A stretch of DNA of 64,000 nt from Mycobacterium sp. 852002-50816_SCH5313054-b. GTDB taxonomy: Bacteria; Actinomycetota; Actinomycetes; Mycobacteriales; Mycobacteriaceae. The DNA lies in contig NZ_LZIC01000063.1 of NCBI RefSeq assembly GCF_001667185.1, positions 41,161-105,160 of the forward strand, written 5' to 3'. Under the pieces are notes generated by a model, which worked only from the letters and a program-made list of their open reading frames with translations, made no database searches and was not told the DNA's origin. This document shows, piece by piece, positions 36,185 through 44,930 of this stretch; position 1 is the first letter of the stretch, and every line of letters begins with the position of its first letter. Position numbers and translations under genes: made by a program.

Positions 36185-37216
36185 TCAGGGTTGCGTGTCG
36201 ATAAGCGTCAGCGCCCGCTCGAACAGATGCACCGTGGCGGCGTGGAGTTGGTTGCCGACCTCTTTCTCGGCCTTGCCCGCGCAGGCCCGGGCCAGCGTGC
36301 CCTCGATCACGATGCCGAGCTTGAAGCAGGCCAGCACCGTGTACCAGGTGATGTTCGACAGGTCGCGGGTGGTGTTGGCCGCGTACCGCTGGAACAGGTC
36401 GTCGGTGCTGGCCAGCCCGTCCTGGCCGCCGAGGGCGTGGCTGAACACGCTCGACCCGTCGGGTTGGCGCCAGGTGGCCAGCAGCCAGCCCAGGTCCAGC
36501 AGGGGATCACCGATCGTGCACATCTCCCAGTCGACGATCGCGACGACGTCCGGCCCGGTGCGGGAAAACATGACGTTGGCCGCGTGGTAGTCGCCGTGCA
36601 TGATCCCGGGCGTCCACCTCGTCGGCCGGCGACGCTCCAGCCAGGCCGACACTTCCTCGATCCCCGGGATCTCCGGCCCGGGGTAGCCGGCGTACTCGCT
36701 GTAGGAGTCCAGTTCCGAAAGCCAGCGCGGCACTTGGCGCTCCAGGAAGCCCTCCGGTTTGCCGAAATCCGCGAGACCCACCGCGACGTGGTCGACGGCA
36801 CCCAACCTGGCCAGGGCGTCGGCCATCGACAGCCCCATCCCGAATCGCACGCCCGGGTCGCCCGCGTGCAATGGCGGCAACCCCTCGCCGGCGTTGAACC
36901 CGTCGACCGGTTCCATCAGGTAGAAGGCCGCGTCGCCGAGCACGGCGGGGTCGTCGCAGGTGGCGATCAGGTGCGGATGTGGTACGTCGGAGCCGGCCAA
37001 CGCCGCAAGGACTTTGGTTTCCCGCAGGATCACGCTGTTGCTGCGCGGCCGCAGATGCCGGGGCCCGCGCCGCAGCACGTAGGGCCGGCCGGCCCGGGTG
37101 AAGCGCAGCATGACGTTCTGTGTTCCGCCGGTGACGGCGGCGACGTCCTCGAGCGGTCCCTCGCCGAGCCCCTGGTCGGACATCCATCCCGCTACGGCCT
37201 CGAGGTCGACGGTCAT
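36185..37216 (-). CDS. APH-fold phosphotransferase (ACAD10/11 kinase-domain-like)
   Basis: A 343-residue kinase-fold protein of the aminoglycoside phosphotransferase/choline kinase superfamily. N-lobe: VTGGTQNVMLRF and YVLRRGPRHL; catalytic loop: IMHGDYHAANVMFS; metal-binding Asp: AIVDWEMCTIGDP. This clade resembles the kinase domain found in ACAD10/11 and in LvaA, so the substrate may be a hydroxyacyl-CoA rather than an antibiotic. It has two paralogues in the window (48572 and 51057). No acyl-CoA dehydrogenase is next to this copy. Confidence 0.85.
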   Translation of the reverse strand: MTVDLEAVAGWMSDQGLGEGPLEDVAAVTGGTQNVMLRFTRAGRPYVLRRGPRHLRPRSNSVILRETKVLAALAGSDVPHPHLIATCDDPAVLGDAAFYLMEPVDGFNAGEGLPPLHAGDPGVRFGMGLSMADALARLGAVDHVAVGLADFGKPEGFLERQVPRWLSELDSYSEYAGYPGPEIPGIEEVSAWLERRRPTRWTPGIMHGDYHAANVMFSRTGPDVVAIVDWEMCTIGDPLLDLGWLLATWRQPDGSSVFSHALGGQDGLASTDDLFQRYAANTTRDLSNITWYTVLACFKLGIVIEGTLARACAGKAEKEVGNQLHAATVHLFERALTLIDTQP

Positions 37217-37315
37217 GGAAGAAGCCTAGGTCAACAGGCACGAGCGGCGGGTCGCGCGGGAGGCTGGAACAATAGTGTGCGGAACTAACGGACTCCGGGC
37301 CTGAAGGGGATGGCG

Positions 37316-38257
37316 ATGCCGCGTACCGACAATGATTCCTGGGACATCACTCAGAGCGTGGGAGCCACCGCGCTGGGTGTCGCCGCGGCGCGTGCCGCCG
37401 AGACCGAGAGCGCGAACCCGCTCATCAGCGACCCGTTCGCGCGCGTGTTCGTGGATGCGGCGGGCGAGGGGATGTGGAGCATCTACGCGGATCCCAAGCT
37501 GCTGGCCAAGGCGGTCGAGCTGGAGCCGGACGTGCGGGCTCGGATCCAACTGATGATCGACTTCATGGCAACGCGCACAGCGTTTTTCGACGAATTCTTT
37601 CTCGGCGCGGCCGACGCCGGGGTTCGGCAGGTGGTGATTCTGGCCGCCGGCCTGGACGCGCGCACCTGGCGGCTGCAGTGGCCCGACGGCACGGTCGTCT
37701 ACGAGCTGGACCAGCCCAAGGTGCTGGAATTCAAATCCAACACGCTGCGCGAGCACGGCGCGGACCCGAAGGCGCGGCTGGTGAACGTGCCGATCGATCT
37801 GCGCCAGGATTGGCCGAAAGTGCTGCGGGAAGCAGGCTTTGACGACTCACGGCCGGCGGTCTGGTCGGCGGAGGGGCTGGTCCGTTACCTGCCGGCGCAG
37901 GCCCAGGACCTACTGTTCGAGCGCGTCCACTCGCTGAGCGTCGCGGGCAGTTGGCTGGCGTCGAATGTGCCCGGCGCCGGATTCACCGACCCCGAGCTCG
38001 TCCGCCGCCAGCGCGAGGACATGCGGCGCATGCGGGCGGCGGCCGCCAGGCTGGTCGACACCGAGATCACCGACTTCGACGACCTCTGGTATCCCGAGGA
38101 ACGCACACCCGTCGACGGTTGGCTGCGCGAGCACGGCTGGGACGTGTCGACGGCGACCTTCGCCGAGCTGATGGCTCGCTATGGCCGCAGCATTCCGGAA
38201 GGCACCGGGCACGTGATGCCGCCGACGCTGTACGTTTCGGCGCAGCGGAGGGCGTGA
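37316..38257 (+). CDS. TIGR00027-family SAM-dependent methyltransferase (Rv3767c-like)
   Basis: A 313-residue class I methyltransferase of the family expanded in mycobacteria (leucine carboxyl methyltransferase-like). Motif I is [18 protein letters not shown], with [12 protein letters not shown] after it; [18 protein letters not shown] is the usual N-terminal signature. The ATG at 37316 is 8 nt from GAAGGGG; the ATG at 37310 is too close to it. Substrate unknown; relatives methylate O-groups of small molecules. Confidence 0.9.
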   Translation: MPRTDNDSWDITQSVGATALGVAAARAAETESANPLISDPFARVFVDAAGEGMWSIYADPKLLAKAVELEPDVRARIQLMIDFMATRTAFFDEFFLGAADAGVRQVVILAAGLDARTWRLQWPDGTVVYELDQPKVLEFKSNTLREHGADPKARLVNVPIDLRQDWPKVLREAGFDDSRPAVWSAEGLVRYLPAQAQDLLFERVHSLSVAGSWLASNVPGAGFTDPELVRRQREDMRRMRAAAARLVDTEITDFDDLWYPEERTPVDGWLREHGWDVSTATFAELMARYGRSIPEGTGHVMPPTLYVSAQRRA

Positions 38258-38278
38258 AATACGCCGCGGCGCAAGCGA

Positions 38279-39112
38279 CTAGCCCGACGTGGTCGCTCGC
38301 ATCGCCTGCACGTCCTGCTTGATCGCCGCGATCGCGTCGACCGGCGTGAGGTCCTGGCCTTCGCTGTTTTGACCGAGCTGCGGCCAGCCCGCGCCGTCCG
38401 GCCCGCGCAGTTGGTCCCAGATGTCACGGACCTTGCTCAACAGCTCGGATTGCTCGGCGTCGGTGAGTGCCATCAACCATCCTCCGTTCGCACTGATGCC
38501 GCACGCGGCGGCAAACTCTTCCGGTGTCAGCCCGTCGGCCGAGTTCATGTCGCAGTTCCCAAAGGGCGGACACCCCTGCGGCAGGTTGGGACCGAAGCCC
38601 GTGCCGTCGGTGTACTGATGTGCGACCTGGCCCGGCAGGTCCGGATTGGACCCGTAACCCGCCGCGATGACCCGCAAACCGTCGGGCCGCGTCCGCCACA
38701 TGTTGGAGAAGTCATAGGCGTTGGCGTAACCGATGATTCGCGCGGGATCACCGGCGTAGTCTGCCAGGTTCCAGTACAAATTGTTGATCCAGCTTGAACC
38801 GTCACCGGGCGGGTTGCCGCCCGATTCCACGTCGAGCATCAAGGCGACCCGCGGATGCAGGCCACCGCCGGCGTCGATCATCGAGCGCACCGTGTTGGCG
38901 TTGTCCAACCAATTCGGGCGGACGTAGGTGTAGACGATCCCGAATGTCAGGCGTCCGCTGTCCAGGGCTGTCCGCAGCCACGCATAGTTGGCCGCGAAGT
39001 TGTGATCGTGATAGGTGCCATCACAGGCGCGGATCGAAAGTACCCGGTAGGGATACGAATCATTCACGGGGACTTGAAATTCGGAAACGTCAGCGAACAG
39101 TGTGTCGGTCAC
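38279..39112 (-). CDS. GH25 lysozyme-like protein with phage-lysin C-terminal segment
   Basis: A 277-residue protein. N-terminal about 200 residues follow the GH25 barrel: FADVSEFQVPV (first Asp), VALMLDVESGGNP (the D-x-E catalytic pair), GYANAYDFSNMW and VAHQYTDGTGFG. The last about 70 residues (ALTDAEQSELLSKVRDIWDQ, LRGPDGAGWPQLGQN, TPVDAIAAIKQDV) match, from memory, a segment found in mycobacteriophage lysins. There is no signal peptide, as in endolysins. Probably a domesticated phage muramidase; no other phage genes are near. Confidence 0.8.
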   Translation of the reverse strand: MTDTLFADVSEFQVPVNDSYPYRVLSIRACDGTYHDHNFAANYAWLRTALDSGRLTFGIVYTYVRPNWLDNANTVRSMIDAGGGLHPRVALMLDVESGGNPPGDGSSWINNLYWNLADYAGDPARIIGYANAYDFSNMWRTRPDGLRVIAAGYGSNPDLPGQVAHQYTDGTGFGPNLPQGCPPFGNCDMNSADGLTPEEFAAACGISANGGWLMALTDAEQSELLSKVRDIWDQLRGPDGAGWPQLGQNSEGQDLTPVDAIAAIKQDVQAMRATTSG

Positions 39113-39181
39113 CGCACATCAATCCCCCTTTACCGCAACGCCACTCGTCATGCTACAGATCCGGACGGTAGTGTCGCTGCC

Positions 39182-39604
39182 ATGGGTGATCGGCCCGCCC
39201 GGGTAAGCGACGTGCATCGGATCGCTGCGTCGATGCCCCACGTCAGGCGCTTGGAGGGCCCGAAGGGCAACCCGATCTACCAGGTGGGCGGAAAGTCGTT
39301 CGTCTTCTTTCGCACTCCCCAGCCCGACGCGACGGACCCGGACACCGGCGAACGCTATGCCGACGTGATCATGCTCTGGGTCGAATCGGAAAGCGACAAG
39401 CTCGCGCTCACCCAGGATCCCGCGTCGCCGTTCTTCACCACCAGCCATTTCGACGGGCACCCCTCGGTGCTGGTGCGGGCCAGCCGACTTGGCGAGATTA
39501 CGACGACGGAACTGGCCGAGTTGATTCAAGACGCGTGGCTTTCCCGTGCGTCGAAGAAGCGGGCCGATGCCTGGCTCGCGGAAGTCAACACCGGCCAGGT
39601 TTAG
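39182..39604 (+). CDS. MmcQ/YjbR-family protein
   Basis: A 140-residue protein of the MmcQ/YjbR (CyaY-like fold) family: ASMPHVRRLEGPKGNPIYQV, GGKSFVFFRTP, ALTQDPASPFFTTSHFDGHP and a C-terminal helix ELAELIQDAWLSRASKKRAD. Family members bind DNA or act with other regulators, but a role is not established. The ATG at 39182 gives the usual length. A SigF-like promoter begins inside its last codons and drives the next genes. Confidence 0.88.
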   Translation: MGDRPARVSDVHRIAASMPHVRRLEGPKGNPIYQVGGKSFVFFRTPQPDATDPDTGERYADVIMLWVESESDKLALTQDPASPFFTTSHFDGHPSVLVRASRLGEITTTELAELIQDAWLSRASKKRADAWLAEVNTGQV

Positions 39605-39623
39605 ACATAAGTCGAACGGGTAA
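39599..39623 (+). promoter_or_regulatory. SigF-like promoter
   Basis: GTTT at 39599-39602 and GGGTAA at 39618-39623, separated by 15 nt, fit the mycobacterial SigF consensus GTTT-N15-17-GGGTAT closely. It overlaps the stop of the MmcQ gene and lies about 44 nt upstream of the small membrane-protein gene at 39667. Predicts induction in stationary phase or stress. Confidence 0.68.
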
Positions 39624-39666
39624 CGCTAGGCGCACGGGAATTTTCTCGAACACAACGGAGGTCACC

Positions 39667-39903
39667 ATGCGTGGACGCGGAGTGATCGGCGCGATTGTCC
39701 TGGTGTGGCTGCTCATCGGAGTTTTCGCGGCGTTCCAGCGTGACTACTTCAAGGGTGATTCAACAAACTGTGTCACTGCGGGAAATATCGCATTGACAGT
39801 AATTGCCGGGCCGTTGAACTACGCGGGTGTCAATCCGAAAGTCAAGGATTGCAAAGTACCGCAGCCCAGCTCAATGTCCAGCAGCCTAGTACCCCTCATG
39901 TAA
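39667..39903 (+). CDS. Small membrane protein
   Basis: A 78-residue protein with an N-terminal membrane helix (GVIGAIVLVWLLIGVFAAF), then a soluble part with two cysteines (TNCVTAG and VKDCKVP) that could form a disulfide outside the cell, and a second weak hydrophobic stretch (NIALTVIAGPLNYAG). GGAGG lies 6 nt before the ATG. Similar short proteins occur in actinobacteria with unknown function. Probably co-transcribed with the gene at 39915 from the SigF-like promoter. Confidence 0.78.
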   Translation: MRGRGVIGAIVLVWLLIGVFAAFQRDYFKGDSTNCVTAGNIALTVIAGPLNYAGVNPKVKDCKVPQPSSMSSSLVPLM

Positions 39904-39914
39904 AGGAAATTGTC

Positions 39915-40070
39915 ATGATCCTTCTCGGCATCGTCTTGCTTGTTCTGGGATTTATCTTCGGCATCCATTTGTTATGGGTGCTCGGCATCATCCTGCTCGT
40001 CATCGGCGCGGTCCTGTGGATCATGGGATCGGTCGGCCGGCCGGTCGCCGGCAGGCGGTATTGGTATTAA
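39915..40070 (+). CDS. DUF6131-type small membrane protein
   Basis: A 51-residue protein that is almost entirely two hydrophobic helices (ILLGIVLLVLGFIFGIHLLW and LGIILLVIGAVLWIMGS) ending in a basic, aromatic tail GRPVAGRRYWY. AAGGAAA precedes the ATG. Matches the short actinobacterial DUF6131 family, often stress-linked. Second gene of the SigF-like unit, 11 nt after the previous stop, and followed by a strong terminator. Confidence 0.82.
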   Translation: MILLGIVLLVLGFIFGIHLLWVLGIILLVIGAVLWIMGSVGRPVAGRRYWY

Positions 40071-40087
40071 GCACCGCCTGGAAACCG

Positions 40088-40122
40088 GATCGCGTGACCG
40101 CCCGGCGGTCACGCGATCTTTT
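40088..40122 (+). terminator. Intrinsic terminator
   Basis: GATCGCGTGACCGCC (40088-40102) and GGCGGTCACGCGATC (40104-40118) form a perfect 15-bp inverted repeat with a single C between, followed by TTTT. With a realistic loop the stem is 13-14 bp. Follows the DUF6131 stop by 18 nt and insulates tcrX. Confidence 0.88.
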
Positions 40123-40218
40123 CACAGGACACCCATAGGAACGGCATAGCGCCGGCTCAGTCCGCCGCGGATACTGGACCCTGTGACACAGTCGCGAGCG
40201 TCGGTAGAGCGGGTAGTC

Positions 40219-40923
40219 ATGTGTCGTGCCGACGGCAATCCGATCAATGTCCTGGTCGTCGACGACGAAGCGGTTTTGGCCGAAATGGTGTCCATGGCAC
40301 TGCGGTACGAGGGCTGGAGCATCTCGACCGCCGGCGACGGGTCGTCGGCCATTGCCTCGGCCCGGGCGCAACGGCCCGATGTGGTCGTTCTCGACGTCAT
40401 GCTCCCCGACATGAGCGGGCTCGACGTGCTGCACAAGCTCCGCGAAGAGAACCCGCAGCTGCCGGTGCTGCTGCTGACGGCCAAGGATGCGGTGGAAGAC
40501 CGCATTGCCGGGCTGACCGCGGGCGGCGACGACTACGTGACCAAACCGTTCAGCATCGAAGAGGTGGTGCTGCGGTTGCGGGCGCTGCTGCGGCGTACCG
40601 GCGTCACGACGGTCGACAGCGGGGCGCAGCTGGTGGTCGGCGACTTGGTGCTGGACGAGGACAGTCACGAGGTCACGCGGGCCGGCGAGCCGATCTCGTT
40701 GACCTCCACCGAGTTCGAGCTGCTGCGCTTCATGATGCGCAACTCCAAGCGCGTGCTGAGCAAGGCCCAGATCCTGGACCGGGTCTGGAGCTACGACTTC
40801 GGCGGCCGCTCCAACATCGTCGAACTCTACATTTCCTACCTGCGCAAGAAGATTGACAACGGTCGTGAACCCATGATCCATACGCTGCGCGGCGCGGGCT
40901 ATGTCCTCAAGCCAGCCCGCTAG
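40219..40923 (+). CDS. tcrX: Response regulator TcrX
   Basis: A 234-residue OmpR-type response regulator. The receiver domain has VLVVDDEAVLAEM (acid pocket), the phospho-acceptor Asp in VVVLDVMLPDMSG, and the Lys in DDYVTKPFS. The C-terminal winged helix ends SYDFGGRSNIVELYISYLRK and [13 protein letters not shown]. The ATG at 40219 gives the usual TcrX length; an ATG at 40183 is also in frame. Its 3' end overlaps tcrY by 23 nt. TcrXY in M. tuberculosis responds to low iron. Confidence 0.94.
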   Translation: MCRADGNPINVLVVDDEAVLAEMVSMALRYEGWSISTAGDGSSAIASARAQRPDVVVLDVMLPDMSGLDVLHKLREENPQLPVLLLTAKDAVEDRIAGLTAGGDDYVTKPFSIEEVVLRLRALLRRTGVTTVDSGAQLVVGDLVLDEDSHEVTRAGEPISLTSTEFELLRFMMRNSKRVLSKAQILDRVWSYDFGGRSNIVELYISYLRKKIDNGREPMIHTLRGAGYVLKPAR

Positions 40924-42421
40924 GACACGGCGGGTCTGGTCGCTTCGGCTCCGGCTGTTGGTCGGGCAGATCGTCGTTCTCGCCGTCGTCTGCGTCGGCA
41001 TCACCGCGGCCACCGAACTGGCCTTGCTGCACCACCTGGTGGCGCAGCTCGACGGGCAACTCGCGGGCGCTTCCTATCGGTCGGCACTGATGTACCCCGA
41101 GCCGAAACGTCCGGGCTGGCGCCATGAGTCGCACTTCTACTATCCGCGCCCGGGCCCCGGTCCGCGGTTCCTCGACGCCCCGGGCCAGCCCGCCGGCATG
41201 GTCGCCGCGGTGATCAGCAACGGCAAGGCCGTCGACGCCGGATACCTCACCAGCGCCGGTTCGCGGGCCGCGCTGACTCCGGACGCGCAAACGCAACTCG
41301 AACACATCGCCGACAGCCGCAACGCGGTGACGCTCGACCTCGACGGGCTCGGTCGCTACCGCGTGGTCGCCGCCCCGAGCCGCAGCGGCGCGGACGTCAT
41401 CGTCACGGGCCTGTCGATGTCGAACGTCGACGCCACCATGATGCGGATGCTGGTCATCCTCGGAATGGTCACGGTGATCGCGCTGGTGGCCGCGACCACC
41501 GCCGGCGTCGTCATCATCAGGCGGGCGCTGGCGCCGCTGCGCCGCGTCGCGCAAACCGCGAGCAAGGTGGCGGACTTGCCGTTGGACCGCGGCGAGGTCG
41601 AGCTGCCGGTGCGCGTGGCCGAGTCCGACGCGAACCCGGCTACCGAAGTCGGCCAGCTCGGGTTCGCGCTGAACCGGATGCTCGACCACATCGCTGCCGC
41701 GCTGTCGGCGCGGCAGGCCAGCGAAACCCGGGTTCGCCAGTTCGTCGCGGACGCCAGCCACGAATTGCGCACTCCGCTCGCCGCGATCCGCGGCTACACC
41801 GAGCTCACCCAGCGCATGGGCGACGACCGCGAGGCGGTGGCGCACGCGATGAGCCGGGTGGCATCCGAGACGGAGCGGATCACACGCCTGGTCGAGGACC
41901 TGCTGCTGCTGGCCCGCCTGGACTCCGGCCGTCCGCTGGAACGCGAACCGGTGGACCTGTCGCGGTTGGCGGTCGACGCGGTCAGCGACGCGCACGTCGC
42001 AGGGCCGGATCATCAGTGGGAGCTCGACCTGCCCGAGGAACCCGTCGTCGTCACCGGCGATGCGGCGCGGCTGCACCAGGTCTTGACGAACCTGCTCGCC
42101 AACGCCCGCGTCCACACCGCCGCGGGCACCGTCGTGACGACGAAATTGACCACCGAGCCGACGCACACCCTGCTGCAGGTCATCGACAACGGCCCCGGCA
42201 TCCCGGCGGCGCTTCAGACCGAGGTCTTCGAGCGGTTCGCTCGCGGCGACTCGTCGCGCTCCCGAAAGGGGGGCAGCACCGGGCTGGGCCTGGCGATCGT
42301 CTCGGCCGTCGTCAAGGCGCACAACGGGACGATCACGGTCGACAGCGGTCCGGGCCACACCGAGTTCACGGTGCGGTTGCCACTCAACGGGTGGCAACCG
42401 CCCGCACAGTCACCGAGTTAG
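40901..42421 (+). CDS. tcrY: Sensor histidine kinase TcrY
   Basis: A 506-residue membrane kinase partner of TcrX. Helix 1 ([20 protein letters not shown]), a sensor domain of about 150 residues facing out, helix 2 ([20 protein letters not shown]), a HAMP linker, the H-box [20 protein letters not shown], then the ATPase domain with N-box ([11 protein letters not shown]), DNGPGIP and [10 protein letters not shown]. Slightly longer than the M. tuberculosis protein. Stop overlaps the convergent lpqH stop by 2 nt. Confidence 0.93.
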   Translation: MSSSQPARTRRVWSLRLRLLVGQIVVLAVVCVGITAATELALLHHLVAQLDGQLAGASYRSALMYPEPKRPGWRHESHFYYPRPGPGPRFLDAPGQPAGMVAAVISNGKAVDAGYLTSAGSRAALTPDAQTQLEHIADSRNAVTLDLDGLGRYRVVAAPSRSGADVIVTGLSMSNVDATMMRMLVILGMVTVIALVAATTAGVVIIRRALAPLRRVAQTASKVADLPLDRGEVELPVRVAESDANPATEVGQLGFALNRMLDHIAAALSARQASETRVRQFVADASHELRTPLAAIRGYTELTQRMGDDREAVAHAMSRVASETERITRLVEDLLLLARLDSGRPLEREPVDLSRLAVDAVSDAHVAGPDHQWELDLPEEPVVVTGDAARLHQVLTNLLANARVHTAAGTVVTTKLTTEPTHTLLQVIDNGPGIPAALQTEVFERFARGDSSRSRKGGSTGLGLAIVSAVVKAHNGTITVDSGPGHTEFTVRLPLNGWQPPAQSPS

Positions 42422-42873
42422 GAGCAGTTCGCGTCGATTTCGAACGGCTTGTTCACCGGTTGCATCGGGTTGGCCATGTCCACGCCCGTGGCGGTGCCGG
42501 TGATCTTGTAGGTGTTGCCGTCCTTGGTCGCCGAGGCGTTGCCCTGACCGCCCTGCGCGTACTGGAGGGTGACACCGTTGACGTTGCCGAGCTGGACTGC
42601 CTTCACACCGGGCGGGTTGGCGTCGGTGAGCACGACGCTGATTCCGGTGTTGCTGCCACCGACCGCGATGTTCACGTTGCCGGCGGCCTTGGTGCAGACA
42701 GTGCTGCCCTGGACGTTCTGGTCCTTGCCATCGATGATGACCTTTGTCGTGCCGCCGGTGCTCGCCGTGACGCCGCCACCACTGACCGTAGTTCCCTTGT
42801 TGCTCGAACATCCCGCAATACTTGCGGCCAGAATTGCGGCTCCAGCCGCCGCGACAGTCAGTCCACGCTTCAC
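42418..42873 (-). CDS. lpqH: 19-kDa lipoprotein LpqH
   Basis: A 151-residue exported lipoprotein, an abundant mycobacterial surface antigen and TLR2 agonist. Signal peptide [20 protein letters not shown] ends in a lipobox (SIAGC) with lipidated Cys21; the mature part starts with a Ser/Thr/Gly linker and continues as a beta domain with two cysteines (STVCTKAA and DANCS at the end). The GTG at 42873 has AAAGGAG 6-8 nt upstream. Convergent with tcrY. Confidence 0.94.
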   Translation of the reverse strand: MKRGLTVAAAGAAILAASIAGCSSNKGTTVSGGGVTASTGGTTKVIIDGKDQNVQGSTVCTKAAGNVNIAVGGSNTGISVVLTDANPPGVKAVQLGNVNGVTLQYAQGGQGNASATKDGNTYKITGTATGVDMANPMQPVNKPFEIDANCS

Positions 42874-43041
42874 CTGTTCTCCTTTGCCCGATCGTTGCGG
42901 TTCTCGGCATCGAAAACCGTCAAGGCAGTATGCGGGTTTGCCGTGCCGCATAGAAGAGGTTCAGGGAAAATTCTTTTGACGGGCCAGATGTATTCTTTGC
43001 CTTCGTTCCCGGGACGGCGCATTAATGGCAATGTATTGCAG

Positions 43042-44916
43042 GTGGAACACAAACCCCCAACCGCCGTCATCGAGTCGGCCCACGGTGGACACGCCCTGCC
43101 GCTCGATGACACAAGGGACTTCGACGACGCCGATCGGGGGTTCATCGCCGCGTTGTCGCCCTGCGTCATCAAGGCGGCCGACGGCCGCGTGGTGTGGGAC
43201 AACGACGCCTACTCGTTCCTCGACGGGGCCGCCCCGCCGTCCGTGCACCCCAGCCTCTGGCGGCAGTCGAGCCTGGCCGCCAAGCAAGGTCTCTACGAAG
43301 TGGTCCCGGGCATCTATCAGGTCCGCGGCTTCGACATCTCGAACGTCACCTTCGTCGAGGGCGACACCGGTGTCATCGTCATCGATCCGCTGATATCCAC
43401 CGAGGTTGCCGCGGCGGCGCTGGCCCTGTACCGCACCCACCGCGGTGGCGACCGTCCCGTCGTCGCGGTGATCTACACCCACAGCCACGTCGACCATTTC
43501 GGCGGTGTCCTCGGCGTCACCTCACAGGCCGACGTGGACAGCGGAGCGGTCGCGGTGCTGGCCCCGGACGGCTTCGTCGAGCATGCCGTCCAAGAGAACG
43601 TTTACGCCGGCCCGGCGATGACGCGCAGGGCGACCTACATGTACGGCACCCTGCTGGCGCGCGGGCCGTTGGGTCAGGTGGGCTGCGGGCTCGGCCAGGC
43701 CCCGTCCACCGGCGAGGTGGCCGTCATAGTGCCGACCGTCGACATCCGCGAGACCGGGGAGACGCGCACCATCGACGGCGTGGAGATCCAATTCCAGATG
43801 GCACCCGGCACCGAGGCGCCCGCCGAAATGCATTTCTATTTCCCGCGTTTCCGCGCGTTGTGCATGGCCGAGAACGCCACCCACAACCTGCACAACCTGC
43901 TGACGCTGCGCGGCGCGTTGGTGCGTGACCCGCACGCCTGGTCGGGCTACCTCACCGAGGCGATCGACACCTTCGCCGGCCGCGCCGATGTGGTGTTCGC
44001 CTCCCACCACTGGCCGACCTGGGGACGCGATCGCATCATCGAATTCCTTTCCCTGCAACGGGATATGTACGCCTATCTGCACGACCAGACCCTGCGGCTG
44101 CTCAACAAGGGCTACACCGGTGTCGAGATCGCCGAGATGTTCCAGATGCCACCCGCGCTGGAGCGGGCCTGGCACACCCACGGCTACTACGGATCGGTCA
44201 GCCACAACGTGAAGGCCGTTTATCAGCGCTACATGGGTTGGTTCGACGGCAATCCCGGGCGGCTGTGGCCCCATCCGCCCGAGGCCCTCGCCCCGCGTTA
44301 CGTCGACGCGATGGGCGGCATCGACCGGGTTGTGGAGCTCGCCCGCACCGCCTTCGACGCCGGTGACTTCCGCTGGGCGGCAACGCTGCTCGATCACGCG
44401 ATCTTCACCGACAGCGAGCACGCCGCGGCCCGTGCGCTGTACGCCGACACGCTGGAGCAACTGGCCTACGGCGCCGAGAACGCCACGTGGCGCAACTTCT
44501 TCATGAGTGGCGCCACCGAATTGCGGGACGGCAATTTCGGCACCGCCGTGACCGCGGCCTCGGCCTCGATGCTCAACCAGTTGACTCCCGAGCAGATCTT
44601 CGACAGCTTCGCGCTGCGGGTCGACGGGCCGCGCAGCTGGGACCTCGACATCGCGCTGGACATCTCGTTCGCCGACCTGGCCGCCAACTATCGGCTCGCC
44701 CTGCGCAACGGGGTGCTCGTCTATCGGAAGGTGGCCGCCGACGCGGCGACGGCGGCCGTTACGGTCAAGCTGGACAAGAAGTTTCGATTGCTGACGGCGG
44801 CGATGGGCGACTTCGCCTCGCCGGGGCTCGAAATTTCCGGCGACCAGTCGGCTCTGCAGGCGTTTCTGGGTGTGCTCGACGAGCCGGACCAGGACTTCAA
44901 CATCGTCACGCCGTAG
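43042..44916 (+). CDS. Alkyl/aryl-sulfatase, metallo-beta-lactamase fold (Rv3762c-like)
   Basis: A 624-residue SdsA-type enzyme that hydrolyses primary alkyl sulfates such as dodecyl sulfate. The zinc motif is VIYTHSHVDHFGGVLGV (H-x-H-x-D-H); further ligands are ENATHNLHNL and FASHHWPTWG. After the catalytic domain come a dimerisation region (about 400-480) and a C-terminal SCP2-like domain (ILGVLDEPDQDFNIVTP end region). I chose the GTG at 43042 (VEHKPPTAVIESAHGG); an ATG at 42988 is possible. No signal peptide. Divergent from lpqH. Confidence 0.92.
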   Translation: MEHKPPTAVIESAHGGHALPLDDTRDFDDADRGFIAALSPCVIKAADGRVVWDNDAYSFLDGAAPPSVHPSLWRQSSLAAKQGLYEVVPGIYQVRGFDISNVTFVEGDTGVIVIDPLISTEVAAAALALYRTHRGGDRPVVAVIYTHSHVDHFGGVLGVTSQADVDSGAVAVLAPDGFVEHAVQENVYAGPAMTRRATYMYGTLLARGPLGQVGCGLGQAPSTGEVAVIVPTVDIRETGETRTIDGVEIQFQMAPGTEAPAEMHFYFPRFRALCMAENATHNLHNLLTLRGALVRDPHAWSGYLTEAIDTFAGRADVVFASHHWPTWGRDRIIEFLSLQRDMYAYLHDQTLRLLNKGYTGVEIAEMFQMPPALERAWHTHGYYGSVSHNVKAVYQRYMGWFDGNPGRLWPHPPEALAPRYVDAMGGIDRVVELARTAFDAGDFRWAATLLDHAIFTDSEHAAARALYADTLEQLAYGAENATWRNFFMSGATELRDGNFGTAVTAASASMLNQLTPEQIFDSFALRVDGPRSWDLDIALDISFADLAANYRLALRNGVLVYRKVAADAATAAVTVKLDKKFRLLTAAMGDFASPGLEISGDQSALQAFLGVLDEPDQDFNIVTP

Positions 44917-44930
44917 CCATCCCTTGCGGA

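Noticed and set aside
38279..39112. Lysin-like gene considered as part of a prophage
   Set aside because: Neighbours are ordinary mycobacterial genes; no integrase, capsid, holin or terminase is visible.
42874..43041. Riboswitch or small RNA in the lpqH-sulfatase gap
   Set aside because: No recognisable conserved structure; only an ordinary ribosome binding site for lpqH.
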